Shown here one piece after another: positions 17,469 through 26,500 of a DNA stretch of 64,000 bases. Source of the DNA: Mameliella sp. CS4 (GTDB taxonomy: Bacteria; Pseudomonadota; Alphaproteobacteria; Rhodobacterales; Rhodobacteraceae). The notes beneath the pieces are model-generated. The model was not told where the DNA came from, ran no database searches, and saw nothing but the letters and a program-made list of their open reading frames with translations. The stretch is from the NCBI RefSeq assembly GCF_019392335.1, contig NZ_JAHXRQ010000009.1, forward strand, positions 124,001 to 188,000, read 5' to 3'. Numbering within the stretch: the stretch's first letter is position 1; every line of letters begins with the position of its first letter. A program made the translations under genes and the position numbers.

Positions 17469-17845
17469 TCCCTTCCTTTCTCAGCAAATAGGCCAGCAAG
17501 ACGCACGGACCTATCAGGCGTAGCGTGACGGGGGTCCCCGCTTGCGGGGGTGTCACGCGGTCCCGGCAAATCGTACCAGCTCGGCTGGCCGCCGAAGGCG
17601 GGATTTGTCGGGTGAACGCCCTAGAGCAAATCTAAGCCAAGGTTGACGACTCAACCGTTTGCAGCGCCGGAGGCGCCCGTTGGTGGTCATTCCACCGACT
17701 GTATTTGCTCGTCCTGACAATATCTTGGCCCCGTTTCTTAATGGGGCCTCGATGAGTCCCGCCCGTAGCTGGGCGGGACGAATCGGACAGAACCCCCCCC
17801 TGCTTGATCCTGTATGCATTTAGTGACACGGACACAAAACAAACC
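17469..17845 (+). other. Microvirus intergenic region with three hairpins
   Basis: This is the main non-coding stretch of the prophage and lies ahead of the initiator gene. It has three clear stem-loops: GCGTGAC/GTCACGC enclosing CCCCGC/GGGGG (17523–17558), GGCCCC/GGGGCC (17727–17748), and GTCCCGCCC/GGGCGGGAC (17756–17779). Such structures can terminate the late transcript, or serve complementary-strand priming or packaging. A C8 run sits at 17793–17800. I cannot assign the nicking origin. Confidence 0.6.
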
Positions 17846-19033
17846 ATGTGCACAGACCCACAATCCACACCAGAAGGCGACGTGTTCGCCTGCCGGGTTT
17901 GCGATGACTGCATCAAAACCCGCAAAAACGATTGGGTGGCTCGGGCGATGGCCGAAAGGGCCACGTCGACCGAAGCCTTCCTCATCACCCTCACCTATCG
18001 CAACAACCCGGACGGCTCCAAGCCGGACGGCGCCCGCGCATTTCGCTATCAGCACGTTCAAACGTTCCTGAAAAGACTACGGGAGGAATATGCCCGTCAG
18101 TATCAGGCGCGGGGCGAAATTCGTTATATCGTCGCGGGCGAAAGAGGCGAGAAAAGAGATCGGGTGCATTGGCACATGGTCATATTCGCGGACCGGCCTA
18201 TCTCGACGCTGGGCAAGTGGGTTGACTACTTCAAGCGCGCTCTGCTTGGTCCGCGCGTCGGCAAAAAGAAAGCACTCGACTTCTGGTCAATGTGGGATCA
18301 CGGCCACGTTGATGTGCATGAACCGACGCAAGCGGGCATGGCCTACGTTCTCAAGTACGCCCTTAAAGACCAGTTCAATGAGGTCAAATCCCGGCGGACT
18401 GGTCGCTTTACCCAAAGTGAACAGCACGCCGCGTCCTATTTCCGCATGTCCAAGAAACCGCCTATCGGGTTCCGCTTTCTTGAGAAGCGCCTGGACGAAT
18501 TTGAGGCGGAAAGGATCGTCCCGGTCAAAGCGCAACTTCGCGTGCCGGGCTACTCGGGCTACTGGTGGCCGAAAGGCAAACTGCGCGAATACTTCCTCGA
18601 CCGGCTGTACCTCATCAATGAACAGCGGATCGAAGAAACAGGGCGGCCCTGCCCCCAGTGGACGTCCCTACTCGCGTCCGTGGAACAAAATGAAAAAGAT
18701 TGGGAAAGGTTGGTCTATGGCCCGGACGAAGAATCCGAAGGACGACAAGAAGAATTCGACAACTGGGCGGAGGAACTCCGTATCGGATCAGAACGCGCGG
18801 CAATCCGAAGCCGCTGCGGCGGCGCGCGCGTCTGCCGCCAGTGCTTCAGAGGCCAACCGGCGGAAACTCGAAAGGCGTTTAGAACTTGGTACGCCGATCA
18901 GGCGCAAGAATACGTCACGTCTTGCGACCCGCGACCAATCACATTCGAAAACTGGTATCGCGAAAAGCGCCAGCTTAACCCCTTCTGCGTCCTCGGGGAC
19001 GAAGACGGACGGCAACAAGCGTTCGCTGCATGA
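17846..19033 (+). CDS. VP4, microvirus replication initiation protein (HUH endonuclease)
   Basis: The protein (395 residues) shows the conserved N-terminal Cys pattern MCTDP…CRVCDDCIKTRKNDW, the HUH metal motif in RVHWHMVIF, and the catalytic tyrosine/lysine motif in AYVLKYALKD. VP4 nicks the replicative form to begin rolling-circle replication. I start at ATG 17846 because that gives the usual M-C-x-x-P start; a TTG at 17804 is possible and neither has a strong ribosome-binding site. The last 105 codons are shared with an overlapping frame. Confidence 0.88.
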   Translation: MCTDPQSTPEGDVFACRVCDDCIKTRKNDWVARAMAERATSTEAFLITLTYRNNPDGSKPDGARAFRYQHVQTFLKRLREEYARQYQARGEIRYIVAGERGEKRDRVHWHMVIFADRPISTLGKWVDYFKRALLGPRVGKKKALDFWSMWDHGHVDVHEPTQAGMAYVLKYALKDQFNEVKSRRTGRFTQSEQHAASYFRMSKKPPIGFRFLEKRLDEFEAERIVPVKAQLRVPGYSGYWWPKGKLREYFLDRLYLINEQRIEETGRPCPQWTSLLASVEQNEKDWERLVYGPDEESEGRQEEFDNWAEELRIGSERAAIRSRCGGARVCRQCFRGQPAETRKAFRTWYADQAQEYVTSCDPRPITFENWYREKRQLNPFCVLGDEDGRQQAFAA

Positions 19034-19172
19034 GCGGCCCGCAGCGGCGCCTCATTCGTTGGCTGACCCATCGCGCACGCAACGCACTTGCAAAGACCGT
19101 CCGGACTCAAAACAAGCCCGAAAGGGCAAGGGCGGATCACGCCCGTTCGTCCCGTGGTGCAAGAAAACCTAG
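18717..19172 (+). CDS. Overlapping basic protein at the 3' end of VP4 (candidate)
   Basis: ATG 18717 opens a 151-codon frame in another phase of VP4, with GGGAAAGG seven bases upstream, and it runs 139 bases past the VP4 stop. The product is strongly basic and Ser/Ala-rich (EANRRKLERRL) and ends in Lys/Gly/Arg-rich sequence (KQARKGKGGSRPFVPW) that recalls small DNA-binding packaging proteins. GC-rich shadows often look Arg/Ala-rich, so the stronger points are the ribosome-binding site and the extension beyond VP4. An upstream extension of the same open frame begins inside VP4 at 18090 and has no support. Confidence 0.4.
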   Translation: MARTKNPKDDKKNSTTGRRNSVSDQNARQSEAAAAARASAASASEANRRKLERRLELGTPIRRKNTSRLATRDQSHSKTGIAKSASLTPSASSGTKTDGNKRSLHERPAAAPHSLADPSRTQRTCKDRPDSKQARKGKGGSRPFVPWCKKT

Positions 19173-19191
19173 GGTTGAATCACAACATGAC

Positions 19192-19218
19192 GTAGGGTAA
19201 GGGCTTGCCCCGCCCTAC
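19192..19218 (+). terminator. Hairpin near the right end of the prophage
   Basis: GTAGGG (19192–19197) pairs with CCCTAC (19213–19218), with inner GGC/GCC pairing. It lies after both overlapping frames and before the right attachment core, so it may end the phage transcript. Confidence 0.45.
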
Positions 19219-19315
19219 CGAGTGTGTCTAGTACTACATATAGCGTTTCAGTTTTCGCTTGACCGGGGGCCGTAACCCGGTCTAAACCAGAAAAAGGCCA
19301 GTAAAATCAGTGACT

Positions 19316-19329
19316 TAATACTGATTATC
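19316..19329. repeat. Right prophage attachment core, dif-like
   Basis: TAATACTGATTATC is an exact direct copy of 13582–13595. The wider site reads GTGACTTAATACTGATTATCAGAC. With the left copy it delimits the integrated microvirus. Confidence 0.8.
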
Positions 19330-19402
19330 AGACTAATGTCTGTCCGGTTAGACGGTTGCCCCTCTGCAAAGAGAATGCTCAAGACCGGAGCACACCCCAT
19401 TG

Positions 19403-19425
19403 AAAAGCCGGACCATTGGCCCGGC
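19403..19425 (-). terminator. Terminator of gcdH
   Basis: On the minus strand GCCGG pairs with CCGGC (19407–19411 with 19421–19425, with additional inner CC/GG pairing) and TTTTC follows, 26 bases past the gcdH stop. Confidence 0.65.
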
Positions 19426-19450
19426 TTCCCACGTCTCGTCGCGCCAAGGG

Positions 19451-20677
19451 TCAGAAGAACGCCTGCAACCCCGTCTGTGCGCGGCCCAGGATCAAGGCAT
19501 GGACATCATGCGTCCCCTCGTAGGTGTTCACCGTTTCGAGGTTCAGCATGTGGCGGATCACCTGGAACTCCGCCGAAATCCCGTTGCCGCCGTGCATATC
19601 CCGCGCCATGCGCGCGATCTCCAACGCCTTGCCGCAGTTGTTGCGCTTGAGGATCGAGATCATCTCGGGCGCGCCCTGCGCTTCGTCCATCAAGCGGCCC
19701 ACGCGCAGGCATCCTTGCAGCCCAAGGGCAATTTCGGTTTGCATGTCGGCTAGTTTCTTCTGAAACAGCTGCGTCTGCGCGATGGGTTTGCCGAATTGCT
19801 TGCGGTCCAGCCCGTACTGCCGTGCTGCGTGCCAGCAGAACTCCGCCGCGCCAAGCGCGCCCCAGGCAATGCCGTAGCGGGCCCGGTTCAAACATCCAAA
19901 AGGTCCTTTAAGTCCCTGAACATGCGGCAACAACGCCTCTTCGCCCACCTCGACGCCTTCCAGCACGACTTCGCCCGTCACGCTGGCGCGCAGGCTCAGC
20001 TTGTTGGCCACCTTGGGCGCTGACAGGCCCTTGGCGCCCTTGTCCAGGACAAAGCCCCGGATCTTGCCGTCATGGGCGTCGGATTTGGCCCAGATGACAA
20101 AGACATCCGCCACTGGCGCATTGGAAATCCACATTTTCGATCCGGTCAGGCGATAGCCGCCGTCGATCTTCTCGGCACGGGTTTTCATGCTGCCCGGATC
20201 GCTGCCCGCGTCCGGTTCCGTCAGGCCGAAACAGCCGATCCATTCGCCGCTGGCCAGTTTCGGCAGGTATTTCTTGCGCTGCTCTTCAGAGCCATAGGCA
20301 TAGATCGGGTACATCACGAGGCTGGATTGCACCGACATCATCGAGCGATAGCCCGAGTCCACCCGTTCGATCTCGCGCGCGACGAGGCCGTAAGAAACAT
20401 AAGAACTGCCCAGGCCGCCGTATTCCTCGGGCACAGTGATGCCCAGAAGGCCCATCTCACCCATCTCGGCAAAGATCGCGGGTTCAACGGTCTCTTCCTC
20501 GAAGGCCTGGACGATGCGCGGCGCCAGCTTTTCTTGCGCAAAGGCGCGCGCACCCTCTGCCAGCATGCGTTCTTCTTCGCTCAACTGGTCGGCCAGGCGG
20601 AACGGGTCGTCCCAGGTGAACCCACCCAGGTTCGGCGCGTCCTTGGGTTTCAATGCGGGTTTGCTCATTTCGTTCAT
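19451..20677 (-). CDS. gcdH: Glutaryl-CoA dehydrogenase
   Basis: The 408-residue FAD enzyme oxidises and decarboxylates glutaryl-CoA to crotonyl-CoA in lysine and tryptophan catabolism. It has the acyl-CoA dehydrogenase fold with [14 protein letters not shown] and the C-terminal catalytic motif [17 protein letters not shown], which marks glutaryl-CoA dehydrogenases; the Glu is the general base. I start at ATG 20677 ([13 protein letters not shown]) because AGGAG lies six bases upstream. A LysR gene is transcribed divergently 90 bases away and is its likely regulator. Confidence 0.93.
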   Translation of the reverse strand: MNEMSKPALKPKDAPNLGGFTWDDPFRLADQLSEEERMLAEGARAFAQEKLAPRIVQAFEEETVEPAIFAEMGEMGLLGITVPEEYGGLGSSYVSYGLVAREIERVDSGYRSMMSVQSSLVMYPIYAYGSEEQRKKYLPKLASGEWIGCFGLTEPDAGSDPGSMKTRAEKIDGGYRLTGSKMWISNAPVADVFVIWAKSDAHDGKIRGFVLDKGAKGLSAPKVANKLSLRASVTGEVVLEGVEVGEEALLPHVQGLKGPFGCLNRARYGIAWGALGAAEFCWHAARQYGLDRKQFGKPIAQTQLFQKKLADMQTEIALGLQGCLRVGRLMDEAQGAPEMISILKRNNCGKALEIARMARDMHGGNGISAEFQVIRHMLNLETVNTYEGTHDVHALILGRAQTGLQAFF

Positions 20678-20767
20678 GGCGGGCTCCTGTTCCGTGTTGG
20701 GCACAGTATAGCTTGCGAAAGCGGTATGGAAAAACGACAATATCGCAGGTATTCATGAGGAATAGGA

Positions 20768-21658
20768 ATGCATCTGCCACCCCTGCCCGCCTTGCGCGCG
20801 CTCGAAGCGCTGGATCGTCTGGGCAGCGCCACCGCCGTGGCGCAGGAATTGAACCTGACGCAAAGCGCCGTCTCGCGCCAGCTCAAGACCCTTGAGGATC
20901 AGCTGGGTGTCACGCTTTTCCTGCGTGGAAACAGAGCGTTGCGGCTCACTCCTCAGGCGCGCAGCTTTGCCGGAACGGTGCGCGAGGTGCTGGATCGGCT
21001 GACCGAGGCGGCAATGGCGCTGCGGCTTGATCCCTCGGGCGGCGCGCTGAACCTGGCGATCCTGCCCAGTTTCGGCATGCGTTGGCTGGTGCCGCGCCTG
21101 CCGGACTTCACCCGACGCCATCCCGAGGTGACGGTAAACCTGACAACCCGCTTGCGCCCGTTCAGTTTTGCCGCCGAACCCCTTGATGCAGCGTTGCATT
21201 TCGGTGCACCGGACTGGCCGGATACGCACCACCTGCGGCTGATGACCGAGACGGTTCAGCCGCTTGCGGCCCCATCGCTATTGCCCGATGGACCGTTGCC
21301 GCTGGAGGCCCTGCGGCGCCTGCCGCTCTTGCATATCCAGACCCGGCCGGATGCCTGGGCGGACTGGTTCACAACGCAGGGCCTGTCGCCCGGCCCCTTG
21401 CCCGGGCCGACCTTCGACCAGTTCACCGCCATCCTGCAGGCCGCTCTGCACGGGTTGGGCGTGGCCTTGCTGCCCGACTACCTCAGTGTCGCGGAACGCG
21501 CGGCGGGCACGTTGAGACCGGCGCATGAGGCCGCGCCGGTCAGCCTTGGTGCCTACTACCTGGTCTGGCCCGCCGACCGCCCGGCGCCACCCGCGCTTGT
21601 CGCCTTTCGCGACTGGCTGGCGCTTTGCGCCGACGAAGAGGACATGCTGCCGCGATAA
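20768..21658 (+). CDS. LysR-family transcriptional regulator (GcvA-like)
   Basis: The 296-residue protein has an N-terminal winged helix (ALRALEALDRLGSATAVAQE, LTQSAVSRQLKTLEDQLG) and a LysR substrate-binding domain of the GcvA subgroup. The start MHLPPLPALRALEAL is typical. It is divergent from gcdH with a short shared promoter region, so control of glutaryl-CoA degradation is likely, with glutarate or glutaryl-CoA as possible inducer (inference). Confidence 0.88.
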   Translation: MHLPPLPALRALEALDRLGSATAVAQELNLTQSAVSRQLKTLEDQLGVTLFLRGNRALRLTPQARSFAGTVREVLDRLTEAAMALRLDPSGGALNLAILPSFGMRWLVPRLPDFTRRHPEVTVNLTTRLRPFSFAAEPLDAALHFGAPDWPDTHHLRLMTETVQPLAAPSLLPDGPLPLEALRRLPLLHIQTRPDAWADWFTTQGLSPGPLPGPTFDQFTAILQAALHGLGVALLPDYLSVAERAAGTLRPAHEAAPVSLGAYYLVWPADRPAPPALVAFRDWLALCADEEDMLPR

Positions 21659-21708
21659 GGCACGGATGCGGCTTGCGCCGCCCTGCCCTTCGCGCCACAA
21701 ACGCGGCA

Positions 21709-22599
21709 ATGACAACGCGCGACCCGGATATCCTCTGCATCGGTTCCGTCCTCTGGGACATGATCGGCCGATGTGAGCAAACCATGCAGGCCGGGAATGA
21801 CAAGCCGGGCCGCATCCGGCTGATCCCCGGAGGCGTAGCCTTGAACATCGCCATGACGCTGGCGGGCCTGGGCATGCGCCCGGCGCTGCTGTCGGTCATC
21901 GGGCAGGATGCCGAAGGCACGGCGCTGGCGGCGGAATGTACGCGGCTGGGTCTGGACACGACCCACCTGACCCACGCGCCGGATCTGCCCACGGATCGCT
22001 ACATGGCGATCGAAACACCGGACGGCCTGCTGGCCGCGATCGCCGATGCGCATTCGCTGGAAGCGGCAGGCGCCCGCATCCTGTCCCCTCTGATCGACGG
22101 GCCGCTGGGGACACCGCAAGCGCCCTATCAGGGCCGTATCGCGCTGGACGGCAACCTGACCGAGGCCCTGCTGGCCGAGATCGCGGCGCATCCGGCCTTT
22201 GCCAGTGCCGACCTGCGCATCGCCCCGGCCAGCCCCGGCAAGGCGACGCGGCTCTCCGCCTTCCTGCGCGCCGGTCGTGGAACGCTCTACGTCAATCTCG
22301 AAGAGGCCTGCCTGCTCTGCGAGGCGCCGCTGACCAGCGCTGCCGAGGCTGCGCGCGCCCTGGTCGAACGAGGGGCGGCGCGGGCGCTGGTCACGCATGG
22401 CGGCGCGCCCTGTTGCGACGCAACTGCCGATGGCATCCATACAGAAACCCCGCCGCCCGTCACAGTGACCCGTGTCACCGGCGCGGGCGACACCTTCATG
22501 GCGGCCCATATCGCCGCCGAACGCGACGGCTATGACCGGCCCGAGGCCCTGCGCCGCGCGCTTGCCGCCGCCGCGACCCATGTTTCCGGAGGAACCTGA
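21709..22599 (+). CDS. psuK: PfkB-family kinase, pseudouridine kinase
   Basis: The 296-residue protein has the ribokinase signatures: GGVALNIAMTLAGLG near the N-terminus and the ATP/anion-hole motif VTGAGDTFMAAHIA at the end, where Asp is the catalytic base. It lies two bases ahead of psuG, so phosphorylation of pseudouridine to its 5'-phosphate is the likely activity. The ATG at 21709 gives a normal ribokinase start; the in-frame extension to 21625 overlaps the lysR end. Confidence 0.88.
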   Translation: MTTRDPDILCIGSVLWDMIGRCEQTMQAGNDKPGRIRLIPGGVALNIAMTLAGLGMRPALLSVIGQDAEGTALAAECTRLGLDTTHLTHAPDLPTDRYMAIETPDGLLAAIADAHSLEAAGARILSPLIDGPLGTPQAPYQGRIALDGNLTEALLAEIAAHPAFASADLRIAPASPGKATRLSAFLRAGRGTLYVNLEEACLLCEAPLTSAAEAARALVERGAARALVTHGGAPCCDATADGIHTETPPPVTVTRVTGAGDTFMAAHIAAERDGYDRPEALRRALAAAATHVSGGT

Positions 22600-22601
22600 C
22601 G

Positions 22602-23516
22602 ATGAGCCCGATCAAATGCTCTCATGCCGTGGCCGAGGCCCTGGCCGAACGCCGCCCCGTGGTCGCGTTGGAAAGCACCATCGTCACTCACGGCATGCCC
22701 TGGCCCCAGAACCTGGAGGTCGCGCGCCGGGTCGAGGCGATGGTGCGTGAAAACGGCGCTGTCCCGGCCACCATTGCGGTGATCAAGGGGACACTTTGCG
22801 TCGGGCTGGAAGATGTCCAGCTCGAGTCATTGGCGCAGTCGAAAAAGGTGGCCAAGCTGTCCCGCGCGGATATGGCCGTCTGCATGGCGCGCGGCGGCAC
22901 CGGGGCGACCACCGTCGCCGCCACCATGATCGCCGCGCAACTGGCGGGGATCGAGGTCTTTGCCACCGGCGGCATCGGCGGCGTGCATCGCGGCGCCGAG
23001 ACGACCTTTGACATCTCCGCCGATCTGCAGGAATTGGCCGAAACCCGCGTGACGGTTGTCGCGGCGGGGGCCAAGGCCATTCTGGACCTGCCCAAGACGC
23101 TGGAACGGCTGGAAACCCTTGGCGTGCCCGTCATGGCCTATGGGCAGGACCAGCTGCCTGCCTTCTGGTCGCGCGAGGCGGGTCTGCGGGCGCCACTGCG
23201 CGCGGACAGCCCGGCAGAGATCGCCGCGGCGCACCGAATGCGCGCCCGGCTGGGCCTGCCTGGCGGGCAGCTCATCGCCAACCCGATCCCCGCAGAGGCA
23301 GAGATCCCGCGTGAGACCCTTGCCCCGATCATCGCAGAGGCAACCCGCGACGCGGAAACCCACGGGATCGCGGGCAAGGACCTGACGCCCTACCTGCTGC
23401 AGCGGATCTATGAACTGTCCGGGGGACGGTCGCTGGAGGCCAATATCGCGCTGGTTCTCAACAATGCCCGGCTGGCCGCCGGGATTGCGCAGGAATTGAG
23501 CGCCCTGCCCGCCTGA
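22602..23516 (+). CDS. psuG: Pseudouridine-5'-phosphate glycosidase
   Basis: The 304-residue enzyme splits pseudouridine 5'-phosphate into uracil and ribose 5-phosphate. It has the family sequences VALESTIVTHGMPWPQN, FATGGIGGVHRGAE and NIALVLNNARLAAGIA. It follows psuK by two bases, forming a two-gene route for recycling pseudouridine from RNA turnover. No dedicated nucleoside transporter is next to it. Confidence 0.95.
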   Translation: MSPIKCSHAVAEALAERRPVVALESTIVTHGMPWPQNLEVARRVEAMVRENGAVPATIAVIKGTLCVGLEDVQLESLAQSKKVAKLSRADMAVCMARGGTGATTVAATMIAAQLAGIEVFATGGIGGVHRGAETTFDISADLQELAETRVTVVAAGAKAILDLPKTLERLETLGVPVMAYGQDQLPAFWSREAGLRAPLRADSPAEIAAAHRMRARLGLPGGQLIANPIPAEAEIPRETLAPIIAEATRDAETHGIAGKDLTPYLLQRIYELSGGRSLEANIALVLNNARLAAGIAQELSALPA

Positions 23517-23593
23517 GCGTCTTTCGGATGCAAAGCCCATTGTAGAGCCCGCGCGATGCACCTACTTTTGTCCTAATCGTCCCGGGACCTGCG

Positions 23594-24373
23594 ATGACCA
23601 CACCATTCGAGCCTACTACCCGCAAGCGGCCGGGGCTGTTCACGCGGCTGCGCACCTCTTTTCTGACCGGCATCGTCGTGATCGCCCCGGTGGGCCTGAC
23701 CGTCTGGCTGATCTGGACGGTGGTGGGCTGGGTCGACGGCTTTGTCTGGCCCTTCGTGCCGGATGCCTACCAACCCAATGCGCTGCTTAACCGCTGGATG
23801 ACCGGGCCTGATGGGCCACGCATTCCCTGGCTCTTTGACCTGCTGGACGCGGATGACGACGGTCGGATCGAGGTCAACGTGCGTGGGCTGGGTGTCTTCG
23901 TCTTCCTGTTCTTCACTATCGTCGTGGGCTGGATCGCAAAGGGGCTGATCGGCCGGTCGATGATCAGTTTCGCCGAAAGCCTGGTGGAACGCACGCCAGT
24001 GGTGCGCTCGATCTATTCCGGCCTCAAGCAACTGGCCGAGACGATCTTTGCCCAGACCGAACGCAGCTTTGAAAAGGCCTGCCTGATCGAATACCCGCGC
24101 AAGGGGATCTGGGCCATCGGCTTTATCTCGACCGCCGCCAAGGGCGAGGTGGCCCGCCGCGCTGTCACCAGCGGTGAACTGATGTCGGTCTTTGTGCCCA
24201 CCACGCCAAACCCGACCTCGGGGTTCCTGTTGTTCTTTCCCAAGGAAGACGTGATCGAGCTGGACATGAGCCTTGAGGACGCGGCCAAGCTGGTGATTTC
24301 GGCCGGGCTTGTCTATCCCAACGGGCAGGACGCCAAGCAGGCGCTCGAGGCGCAGTTCCGCAAGGCGTCCTGA
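23594..24373 (+). CDS. DUF502 family membrane protein
   Basis: This 259-residue inner-membrane protein starts with a basic stretch and RLRTSFLTGIVVIAPVGLTVWLIW, the DUF502 hallmark first helix. A second hydrophobic segment (GVFVFLFFTIVVGWIAKGLIG) and the VERTPVVRSIYSGLKQLAE motif follow. The molecular function of the family is not settled. It stands alone between psuG and a convergent patatin gene. Confidence 0.88.
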   Translation: MTTPFEPTTRKRPGLFTRLRTSFLTGIVVIAPVGLTVWLIWTVVGWVDGFVWPFVPDAYQPNALLNRWMTGPDGPRIPWLFDLLDADDDGRIEVNVRGLGVFVFLFFTIVVGWIAKGLIGRSMISFAESLVERTPVVRSIYSGLKQLAETIFAQTERSFEKACLIEYPRKGIWAIGFISTAAKGEVARRAVTSGELMSVFVPTTPNPTSGFLLFFPKEDVIELDMSLEDAAKLVISAGLVYPNGQDAKQALEAQFRKAS

Positions 24374-24385
24374 ACCGGCGCGGCG

Positions 24386-25426
24386 TCAGCTGAACATTGC
24401 CCGCAGGTCCGCCGTCTGTCGATGTCCAAGGTCGCTCTTGTGGCTCTCGAGGAAACGGCCCGCCGCGCGGCGCCCGGCCTCTTTCAACTGGGCGATCACC
24501 GTGGGCACAGGCACCATCTTGGTCGCCACGGACAGGGCATTCATCAGCGCATCGTCGGCGATCATGTGAATGCGCAGGTCCTTCATCGTTCCCGGCGTCA
24601 GCGCGCCGGTCTGCAGCAGCCGCTGGACAAAGTCGATTGCCCTCAACTCGCGCAGAAGCGAGGCGTTGAAGCTGATCTCGTTGATCCGGTTCTGGATTTC
24701 GGGTGGGCTGACGGGGGTCTTGTCGCGCAGCAGCGGGTTGATGTTCACCACCACCACGTCATCAGGCAGGTGTTTTTCGAACAAGGGGAACAGCGCCGGA
24801 TTGCCGGTATAGCCGCCGTCCCAAAAAGGTTCGATCGTCCCGGTCTGCGGATCTTCCAGTTCGACGGCCTGGAAGACCGTCGGCAGGCAGGCCGAGGCCA
24901 TGATGACCCGCGTGTTGAGCTGATCGCCGGAGAACACCCGGATCTTGCCGTCGCGCACCTGCGTGGCGCAGACATAGAATTCCGGCCCCTCATGGGCACA
25001 GACCCTGTCAAAATCGAACCGCTCCACGATCTTTTCCAGCGGGTTGCGGTACAGCGGCCCCCAGGCATAAGGCGACATCATGCGCCCCACCGCCTCGCCA
25101 AAACTGTAGGGCAGTGAATACTCCAGGCTCTTGCTGACCACCTCCGGGTGCGGCATCCAACCTTGCAACCAGTCGGGCAGCGCCTCGTCCCGCAGCGCGC
25201 CGATCTGTTGCCAGAGCCAGTCAAGCATCTCTCGAGCGCCTTCGTTCCCTCCGGCCAGCATCCCTGATTTCAAAGCGGCGCCGTTCAGTGCCCCCGCCGA
25301 GGTCCCGGTGATGGCCGCAATCTCGATCTCCGGCTCTTCCAGAAGACGATCCAGCACGCCCCAGGTAAAGGCGCCATGCGCGCCGCCGCCCTGCAGGGCC
25401 AGATTGATGCGTACCGCTTCCGCCAT
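24386..25426 (-). CDS. Patatin-like phospholipase
   Basis: The 346-residue protein has the patatin elements in order: oxyanion loop LQGGGAHGAFTWG, nucleophile motif ITGTSAGALNG (Ser of GTSAG), and the dyad Asp in FWDGGYTGNP. These enzymes are lipid acyl hydrolases; the absence of a signal peptide suggests a cytoplasmic or membrane-face enzyme. It is upstream of nothing on its strand and converges on the DUF502 gene. Confidence 0.9.
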   Translation of the reverse strand: MAEAVRINLALQGGGAHGAFTWGVLDRLLEEPEIEIAAITGTSAGALNGAALKSGMLAGGNEGAREMLDWLWQQIGALRDEALPDWLQGWMPHPEVVSKSLEYSLPYSFGEAVGRMMSPYAWGPLYRNPLEKIVERFDFDRVCAHEGPEFYVCATQVRDGKIRVFSGDQLNTRVIMASACLPTVFQAVELEDPQTGTIEPFWDGGYTGNPALFPLFEKHLPDDVVVVNINPLLRDKTPVSPPEIQNRINEISFNASLLRELRAIDFVQRLLQTGALTPGTMKDLRIHMIADDALMNALSVATKMVPVPTVIAQLKEAGRRAAGRFLESHKSDLGHRQTADLRAMFS

Positions 25427-25521
25427 GCGCCGCGCTCCCGTGCGTCTTTGGTTGCGAAAAGATCTTTGGAGATCTGCAGACAGTTCAGAGGGGGCGCGTT
25501 CGGCACCCCCTCCCCATCACG

Positions 25522-26295
25522 TCACAGGGCGGTCCAGCCGCCGTCGACGCTGATTGTCGTGCCGGTGATCTGCGCCGCTGCGTCCGAGCACAGGAAAACC
25601 GCCGTCCCGCCCAGCTGTTCGACCGTGGCGAATTCCTTGGAGGGCTGGCGCTTCAACATGACTTCCTTGATCACCGTTTCCCGGTCCATGTCGTATTCCT
25701 TCATGGTGTCGGGGATCTGCGCCTCGACCAGCGGGGTCAGCACGTAGCCCGGGCAGATCGCGTTGGCTGTGATCGGTTCCTCGGCGGTTTCCAGCGCGGC
25801 GGTCTTGGTCAGGCCGACGATGCCGTGCTTGGCCGCGATATAGGCGCTTTTGTAGGGCGAGGCGGTCAGCCCGTGCGCCGAGGCGATGTTGACGATCCGG
25901 CCCCAGCCGGCGGCACGCATTTTGGGCAGCGCGGCGGCCGTGGTGTGAAAGGCCGAGCTGAGGTTGATCGCGATGATTGCGTCCCACTTTTCTGTCGGGA
26001 AGTCGTCGATCGGTGCGACGTGTTGGATGCCGGCGTTGTTGACCAGGATGTCGCAGGCACCGGCCTTTTCGATCAGGGCGCGGCATTCGTCCGGCTTGGA
26101 CATGTCGGCCTTGATATAGCGCACCTCGGTCCCATGCTCTTCGGCGATGGATTTTGCCAGGGCGTGATCTTCGTCGGAATCGGTAAAGGAGTTGATCACC
26201 ACCGAGGCCCCTGCCCTTGCCATCTCATGCGCGATGCCAAGGCCGATGCCCGAGTTCGATCCGGTGATGATGGCGGTCTTTCCCTGAAGTGACAT
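25522..26295 (-). CDS. bdhA: D-3-hydroxybutyrate dehydrogenase
   Basis: The 257-residue short-chain dehydrogenase has the NAD-binding motif TGSNSGIGLGIA, the NNAG motif, and the catalytic Ser–Tyr–Lys (NIASAHG then SAYIAAKHG). The TPLVEAQIPD segment is typical of 3-hydroxybutyrate dehydrogenases, which interconvert 3-hydroxybutyrate and acetoacetate in polyhydroxybutyrate and ketone-body use. The ATG at 26295 is the family start; the open frame extends a further 74 codons without support. Confidence 0.92.
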   Translation of the reverse strand: MSLQGKTAIITGSNSGIGLGIAHEMARAGASVVINSFTDSDEDHALAKSIAEEHGTEVRYIKADMSKPDECRALIEKAGACDILVNNAGIQHVAPIDDFPTEKWDAIIAINLSSAFHTTAAALPKMRAAGWGRIVNIASAHGLTASPYKSAYIAAKHGIVGLTKTAALETAEEPITANAICPGYVLTPLVEAQIPDTMKEYDMDRETVIKEVMLKRQPSKEFATVEQLGGTAVFLCSDAAAQITGTTISVDGGWTAL

Positions 26296-26500
26296 GAAGC
26301 TCCCCGATGCTGGTTCTGTTTGCAGATGCAGCATAGTCCTGGATGCGGCGGTATGCACCCGCTCAATCGACGCCTTCCGGGCGAAAGCGGTGGCCGTAAC
26401 GGCGAGAAGCCGCGCAGGCCGAAATGTCGCGCGCAGAAGCCGCTGCCAAGACCCGTGACAGGAGGTAAGCGATGCCTGCCGGATGACCAAACGGATGACC

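Larger units (their letters stand above)
13582..19329 (+). mobile_element. Integrated microvirus (Microviridae prophage)
   Basis: A complete ssDNA-phage gene set lies between two direct copies of TAATACTGATTATC, giving a unit of about 5.7 kb. All genes read rightward: small membrane protein, VP2 pilot protein, major capsid protein, unknown protein, M15 peptidase, VP4 replication initiator. Small hairpins separate the main genes. No integrase is encoded, which fits the known habit of microviruses of integrating at dif-like sites using host XerC/XerD. The M15 peptidase is a feature reported for small roseobacter microviruses. All the main frames are open, so the prophage could be functional. 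Confidence 0.9.

Noticed and set aside
18090-18716. Upstream extension of the frame overlapping VP4
   Set aside because: The VP4 frame here contains the HUH and tyrosine motifs, while the other frame looks random; only the part from 18717 has a ribosome-binding site and extends past VP4.
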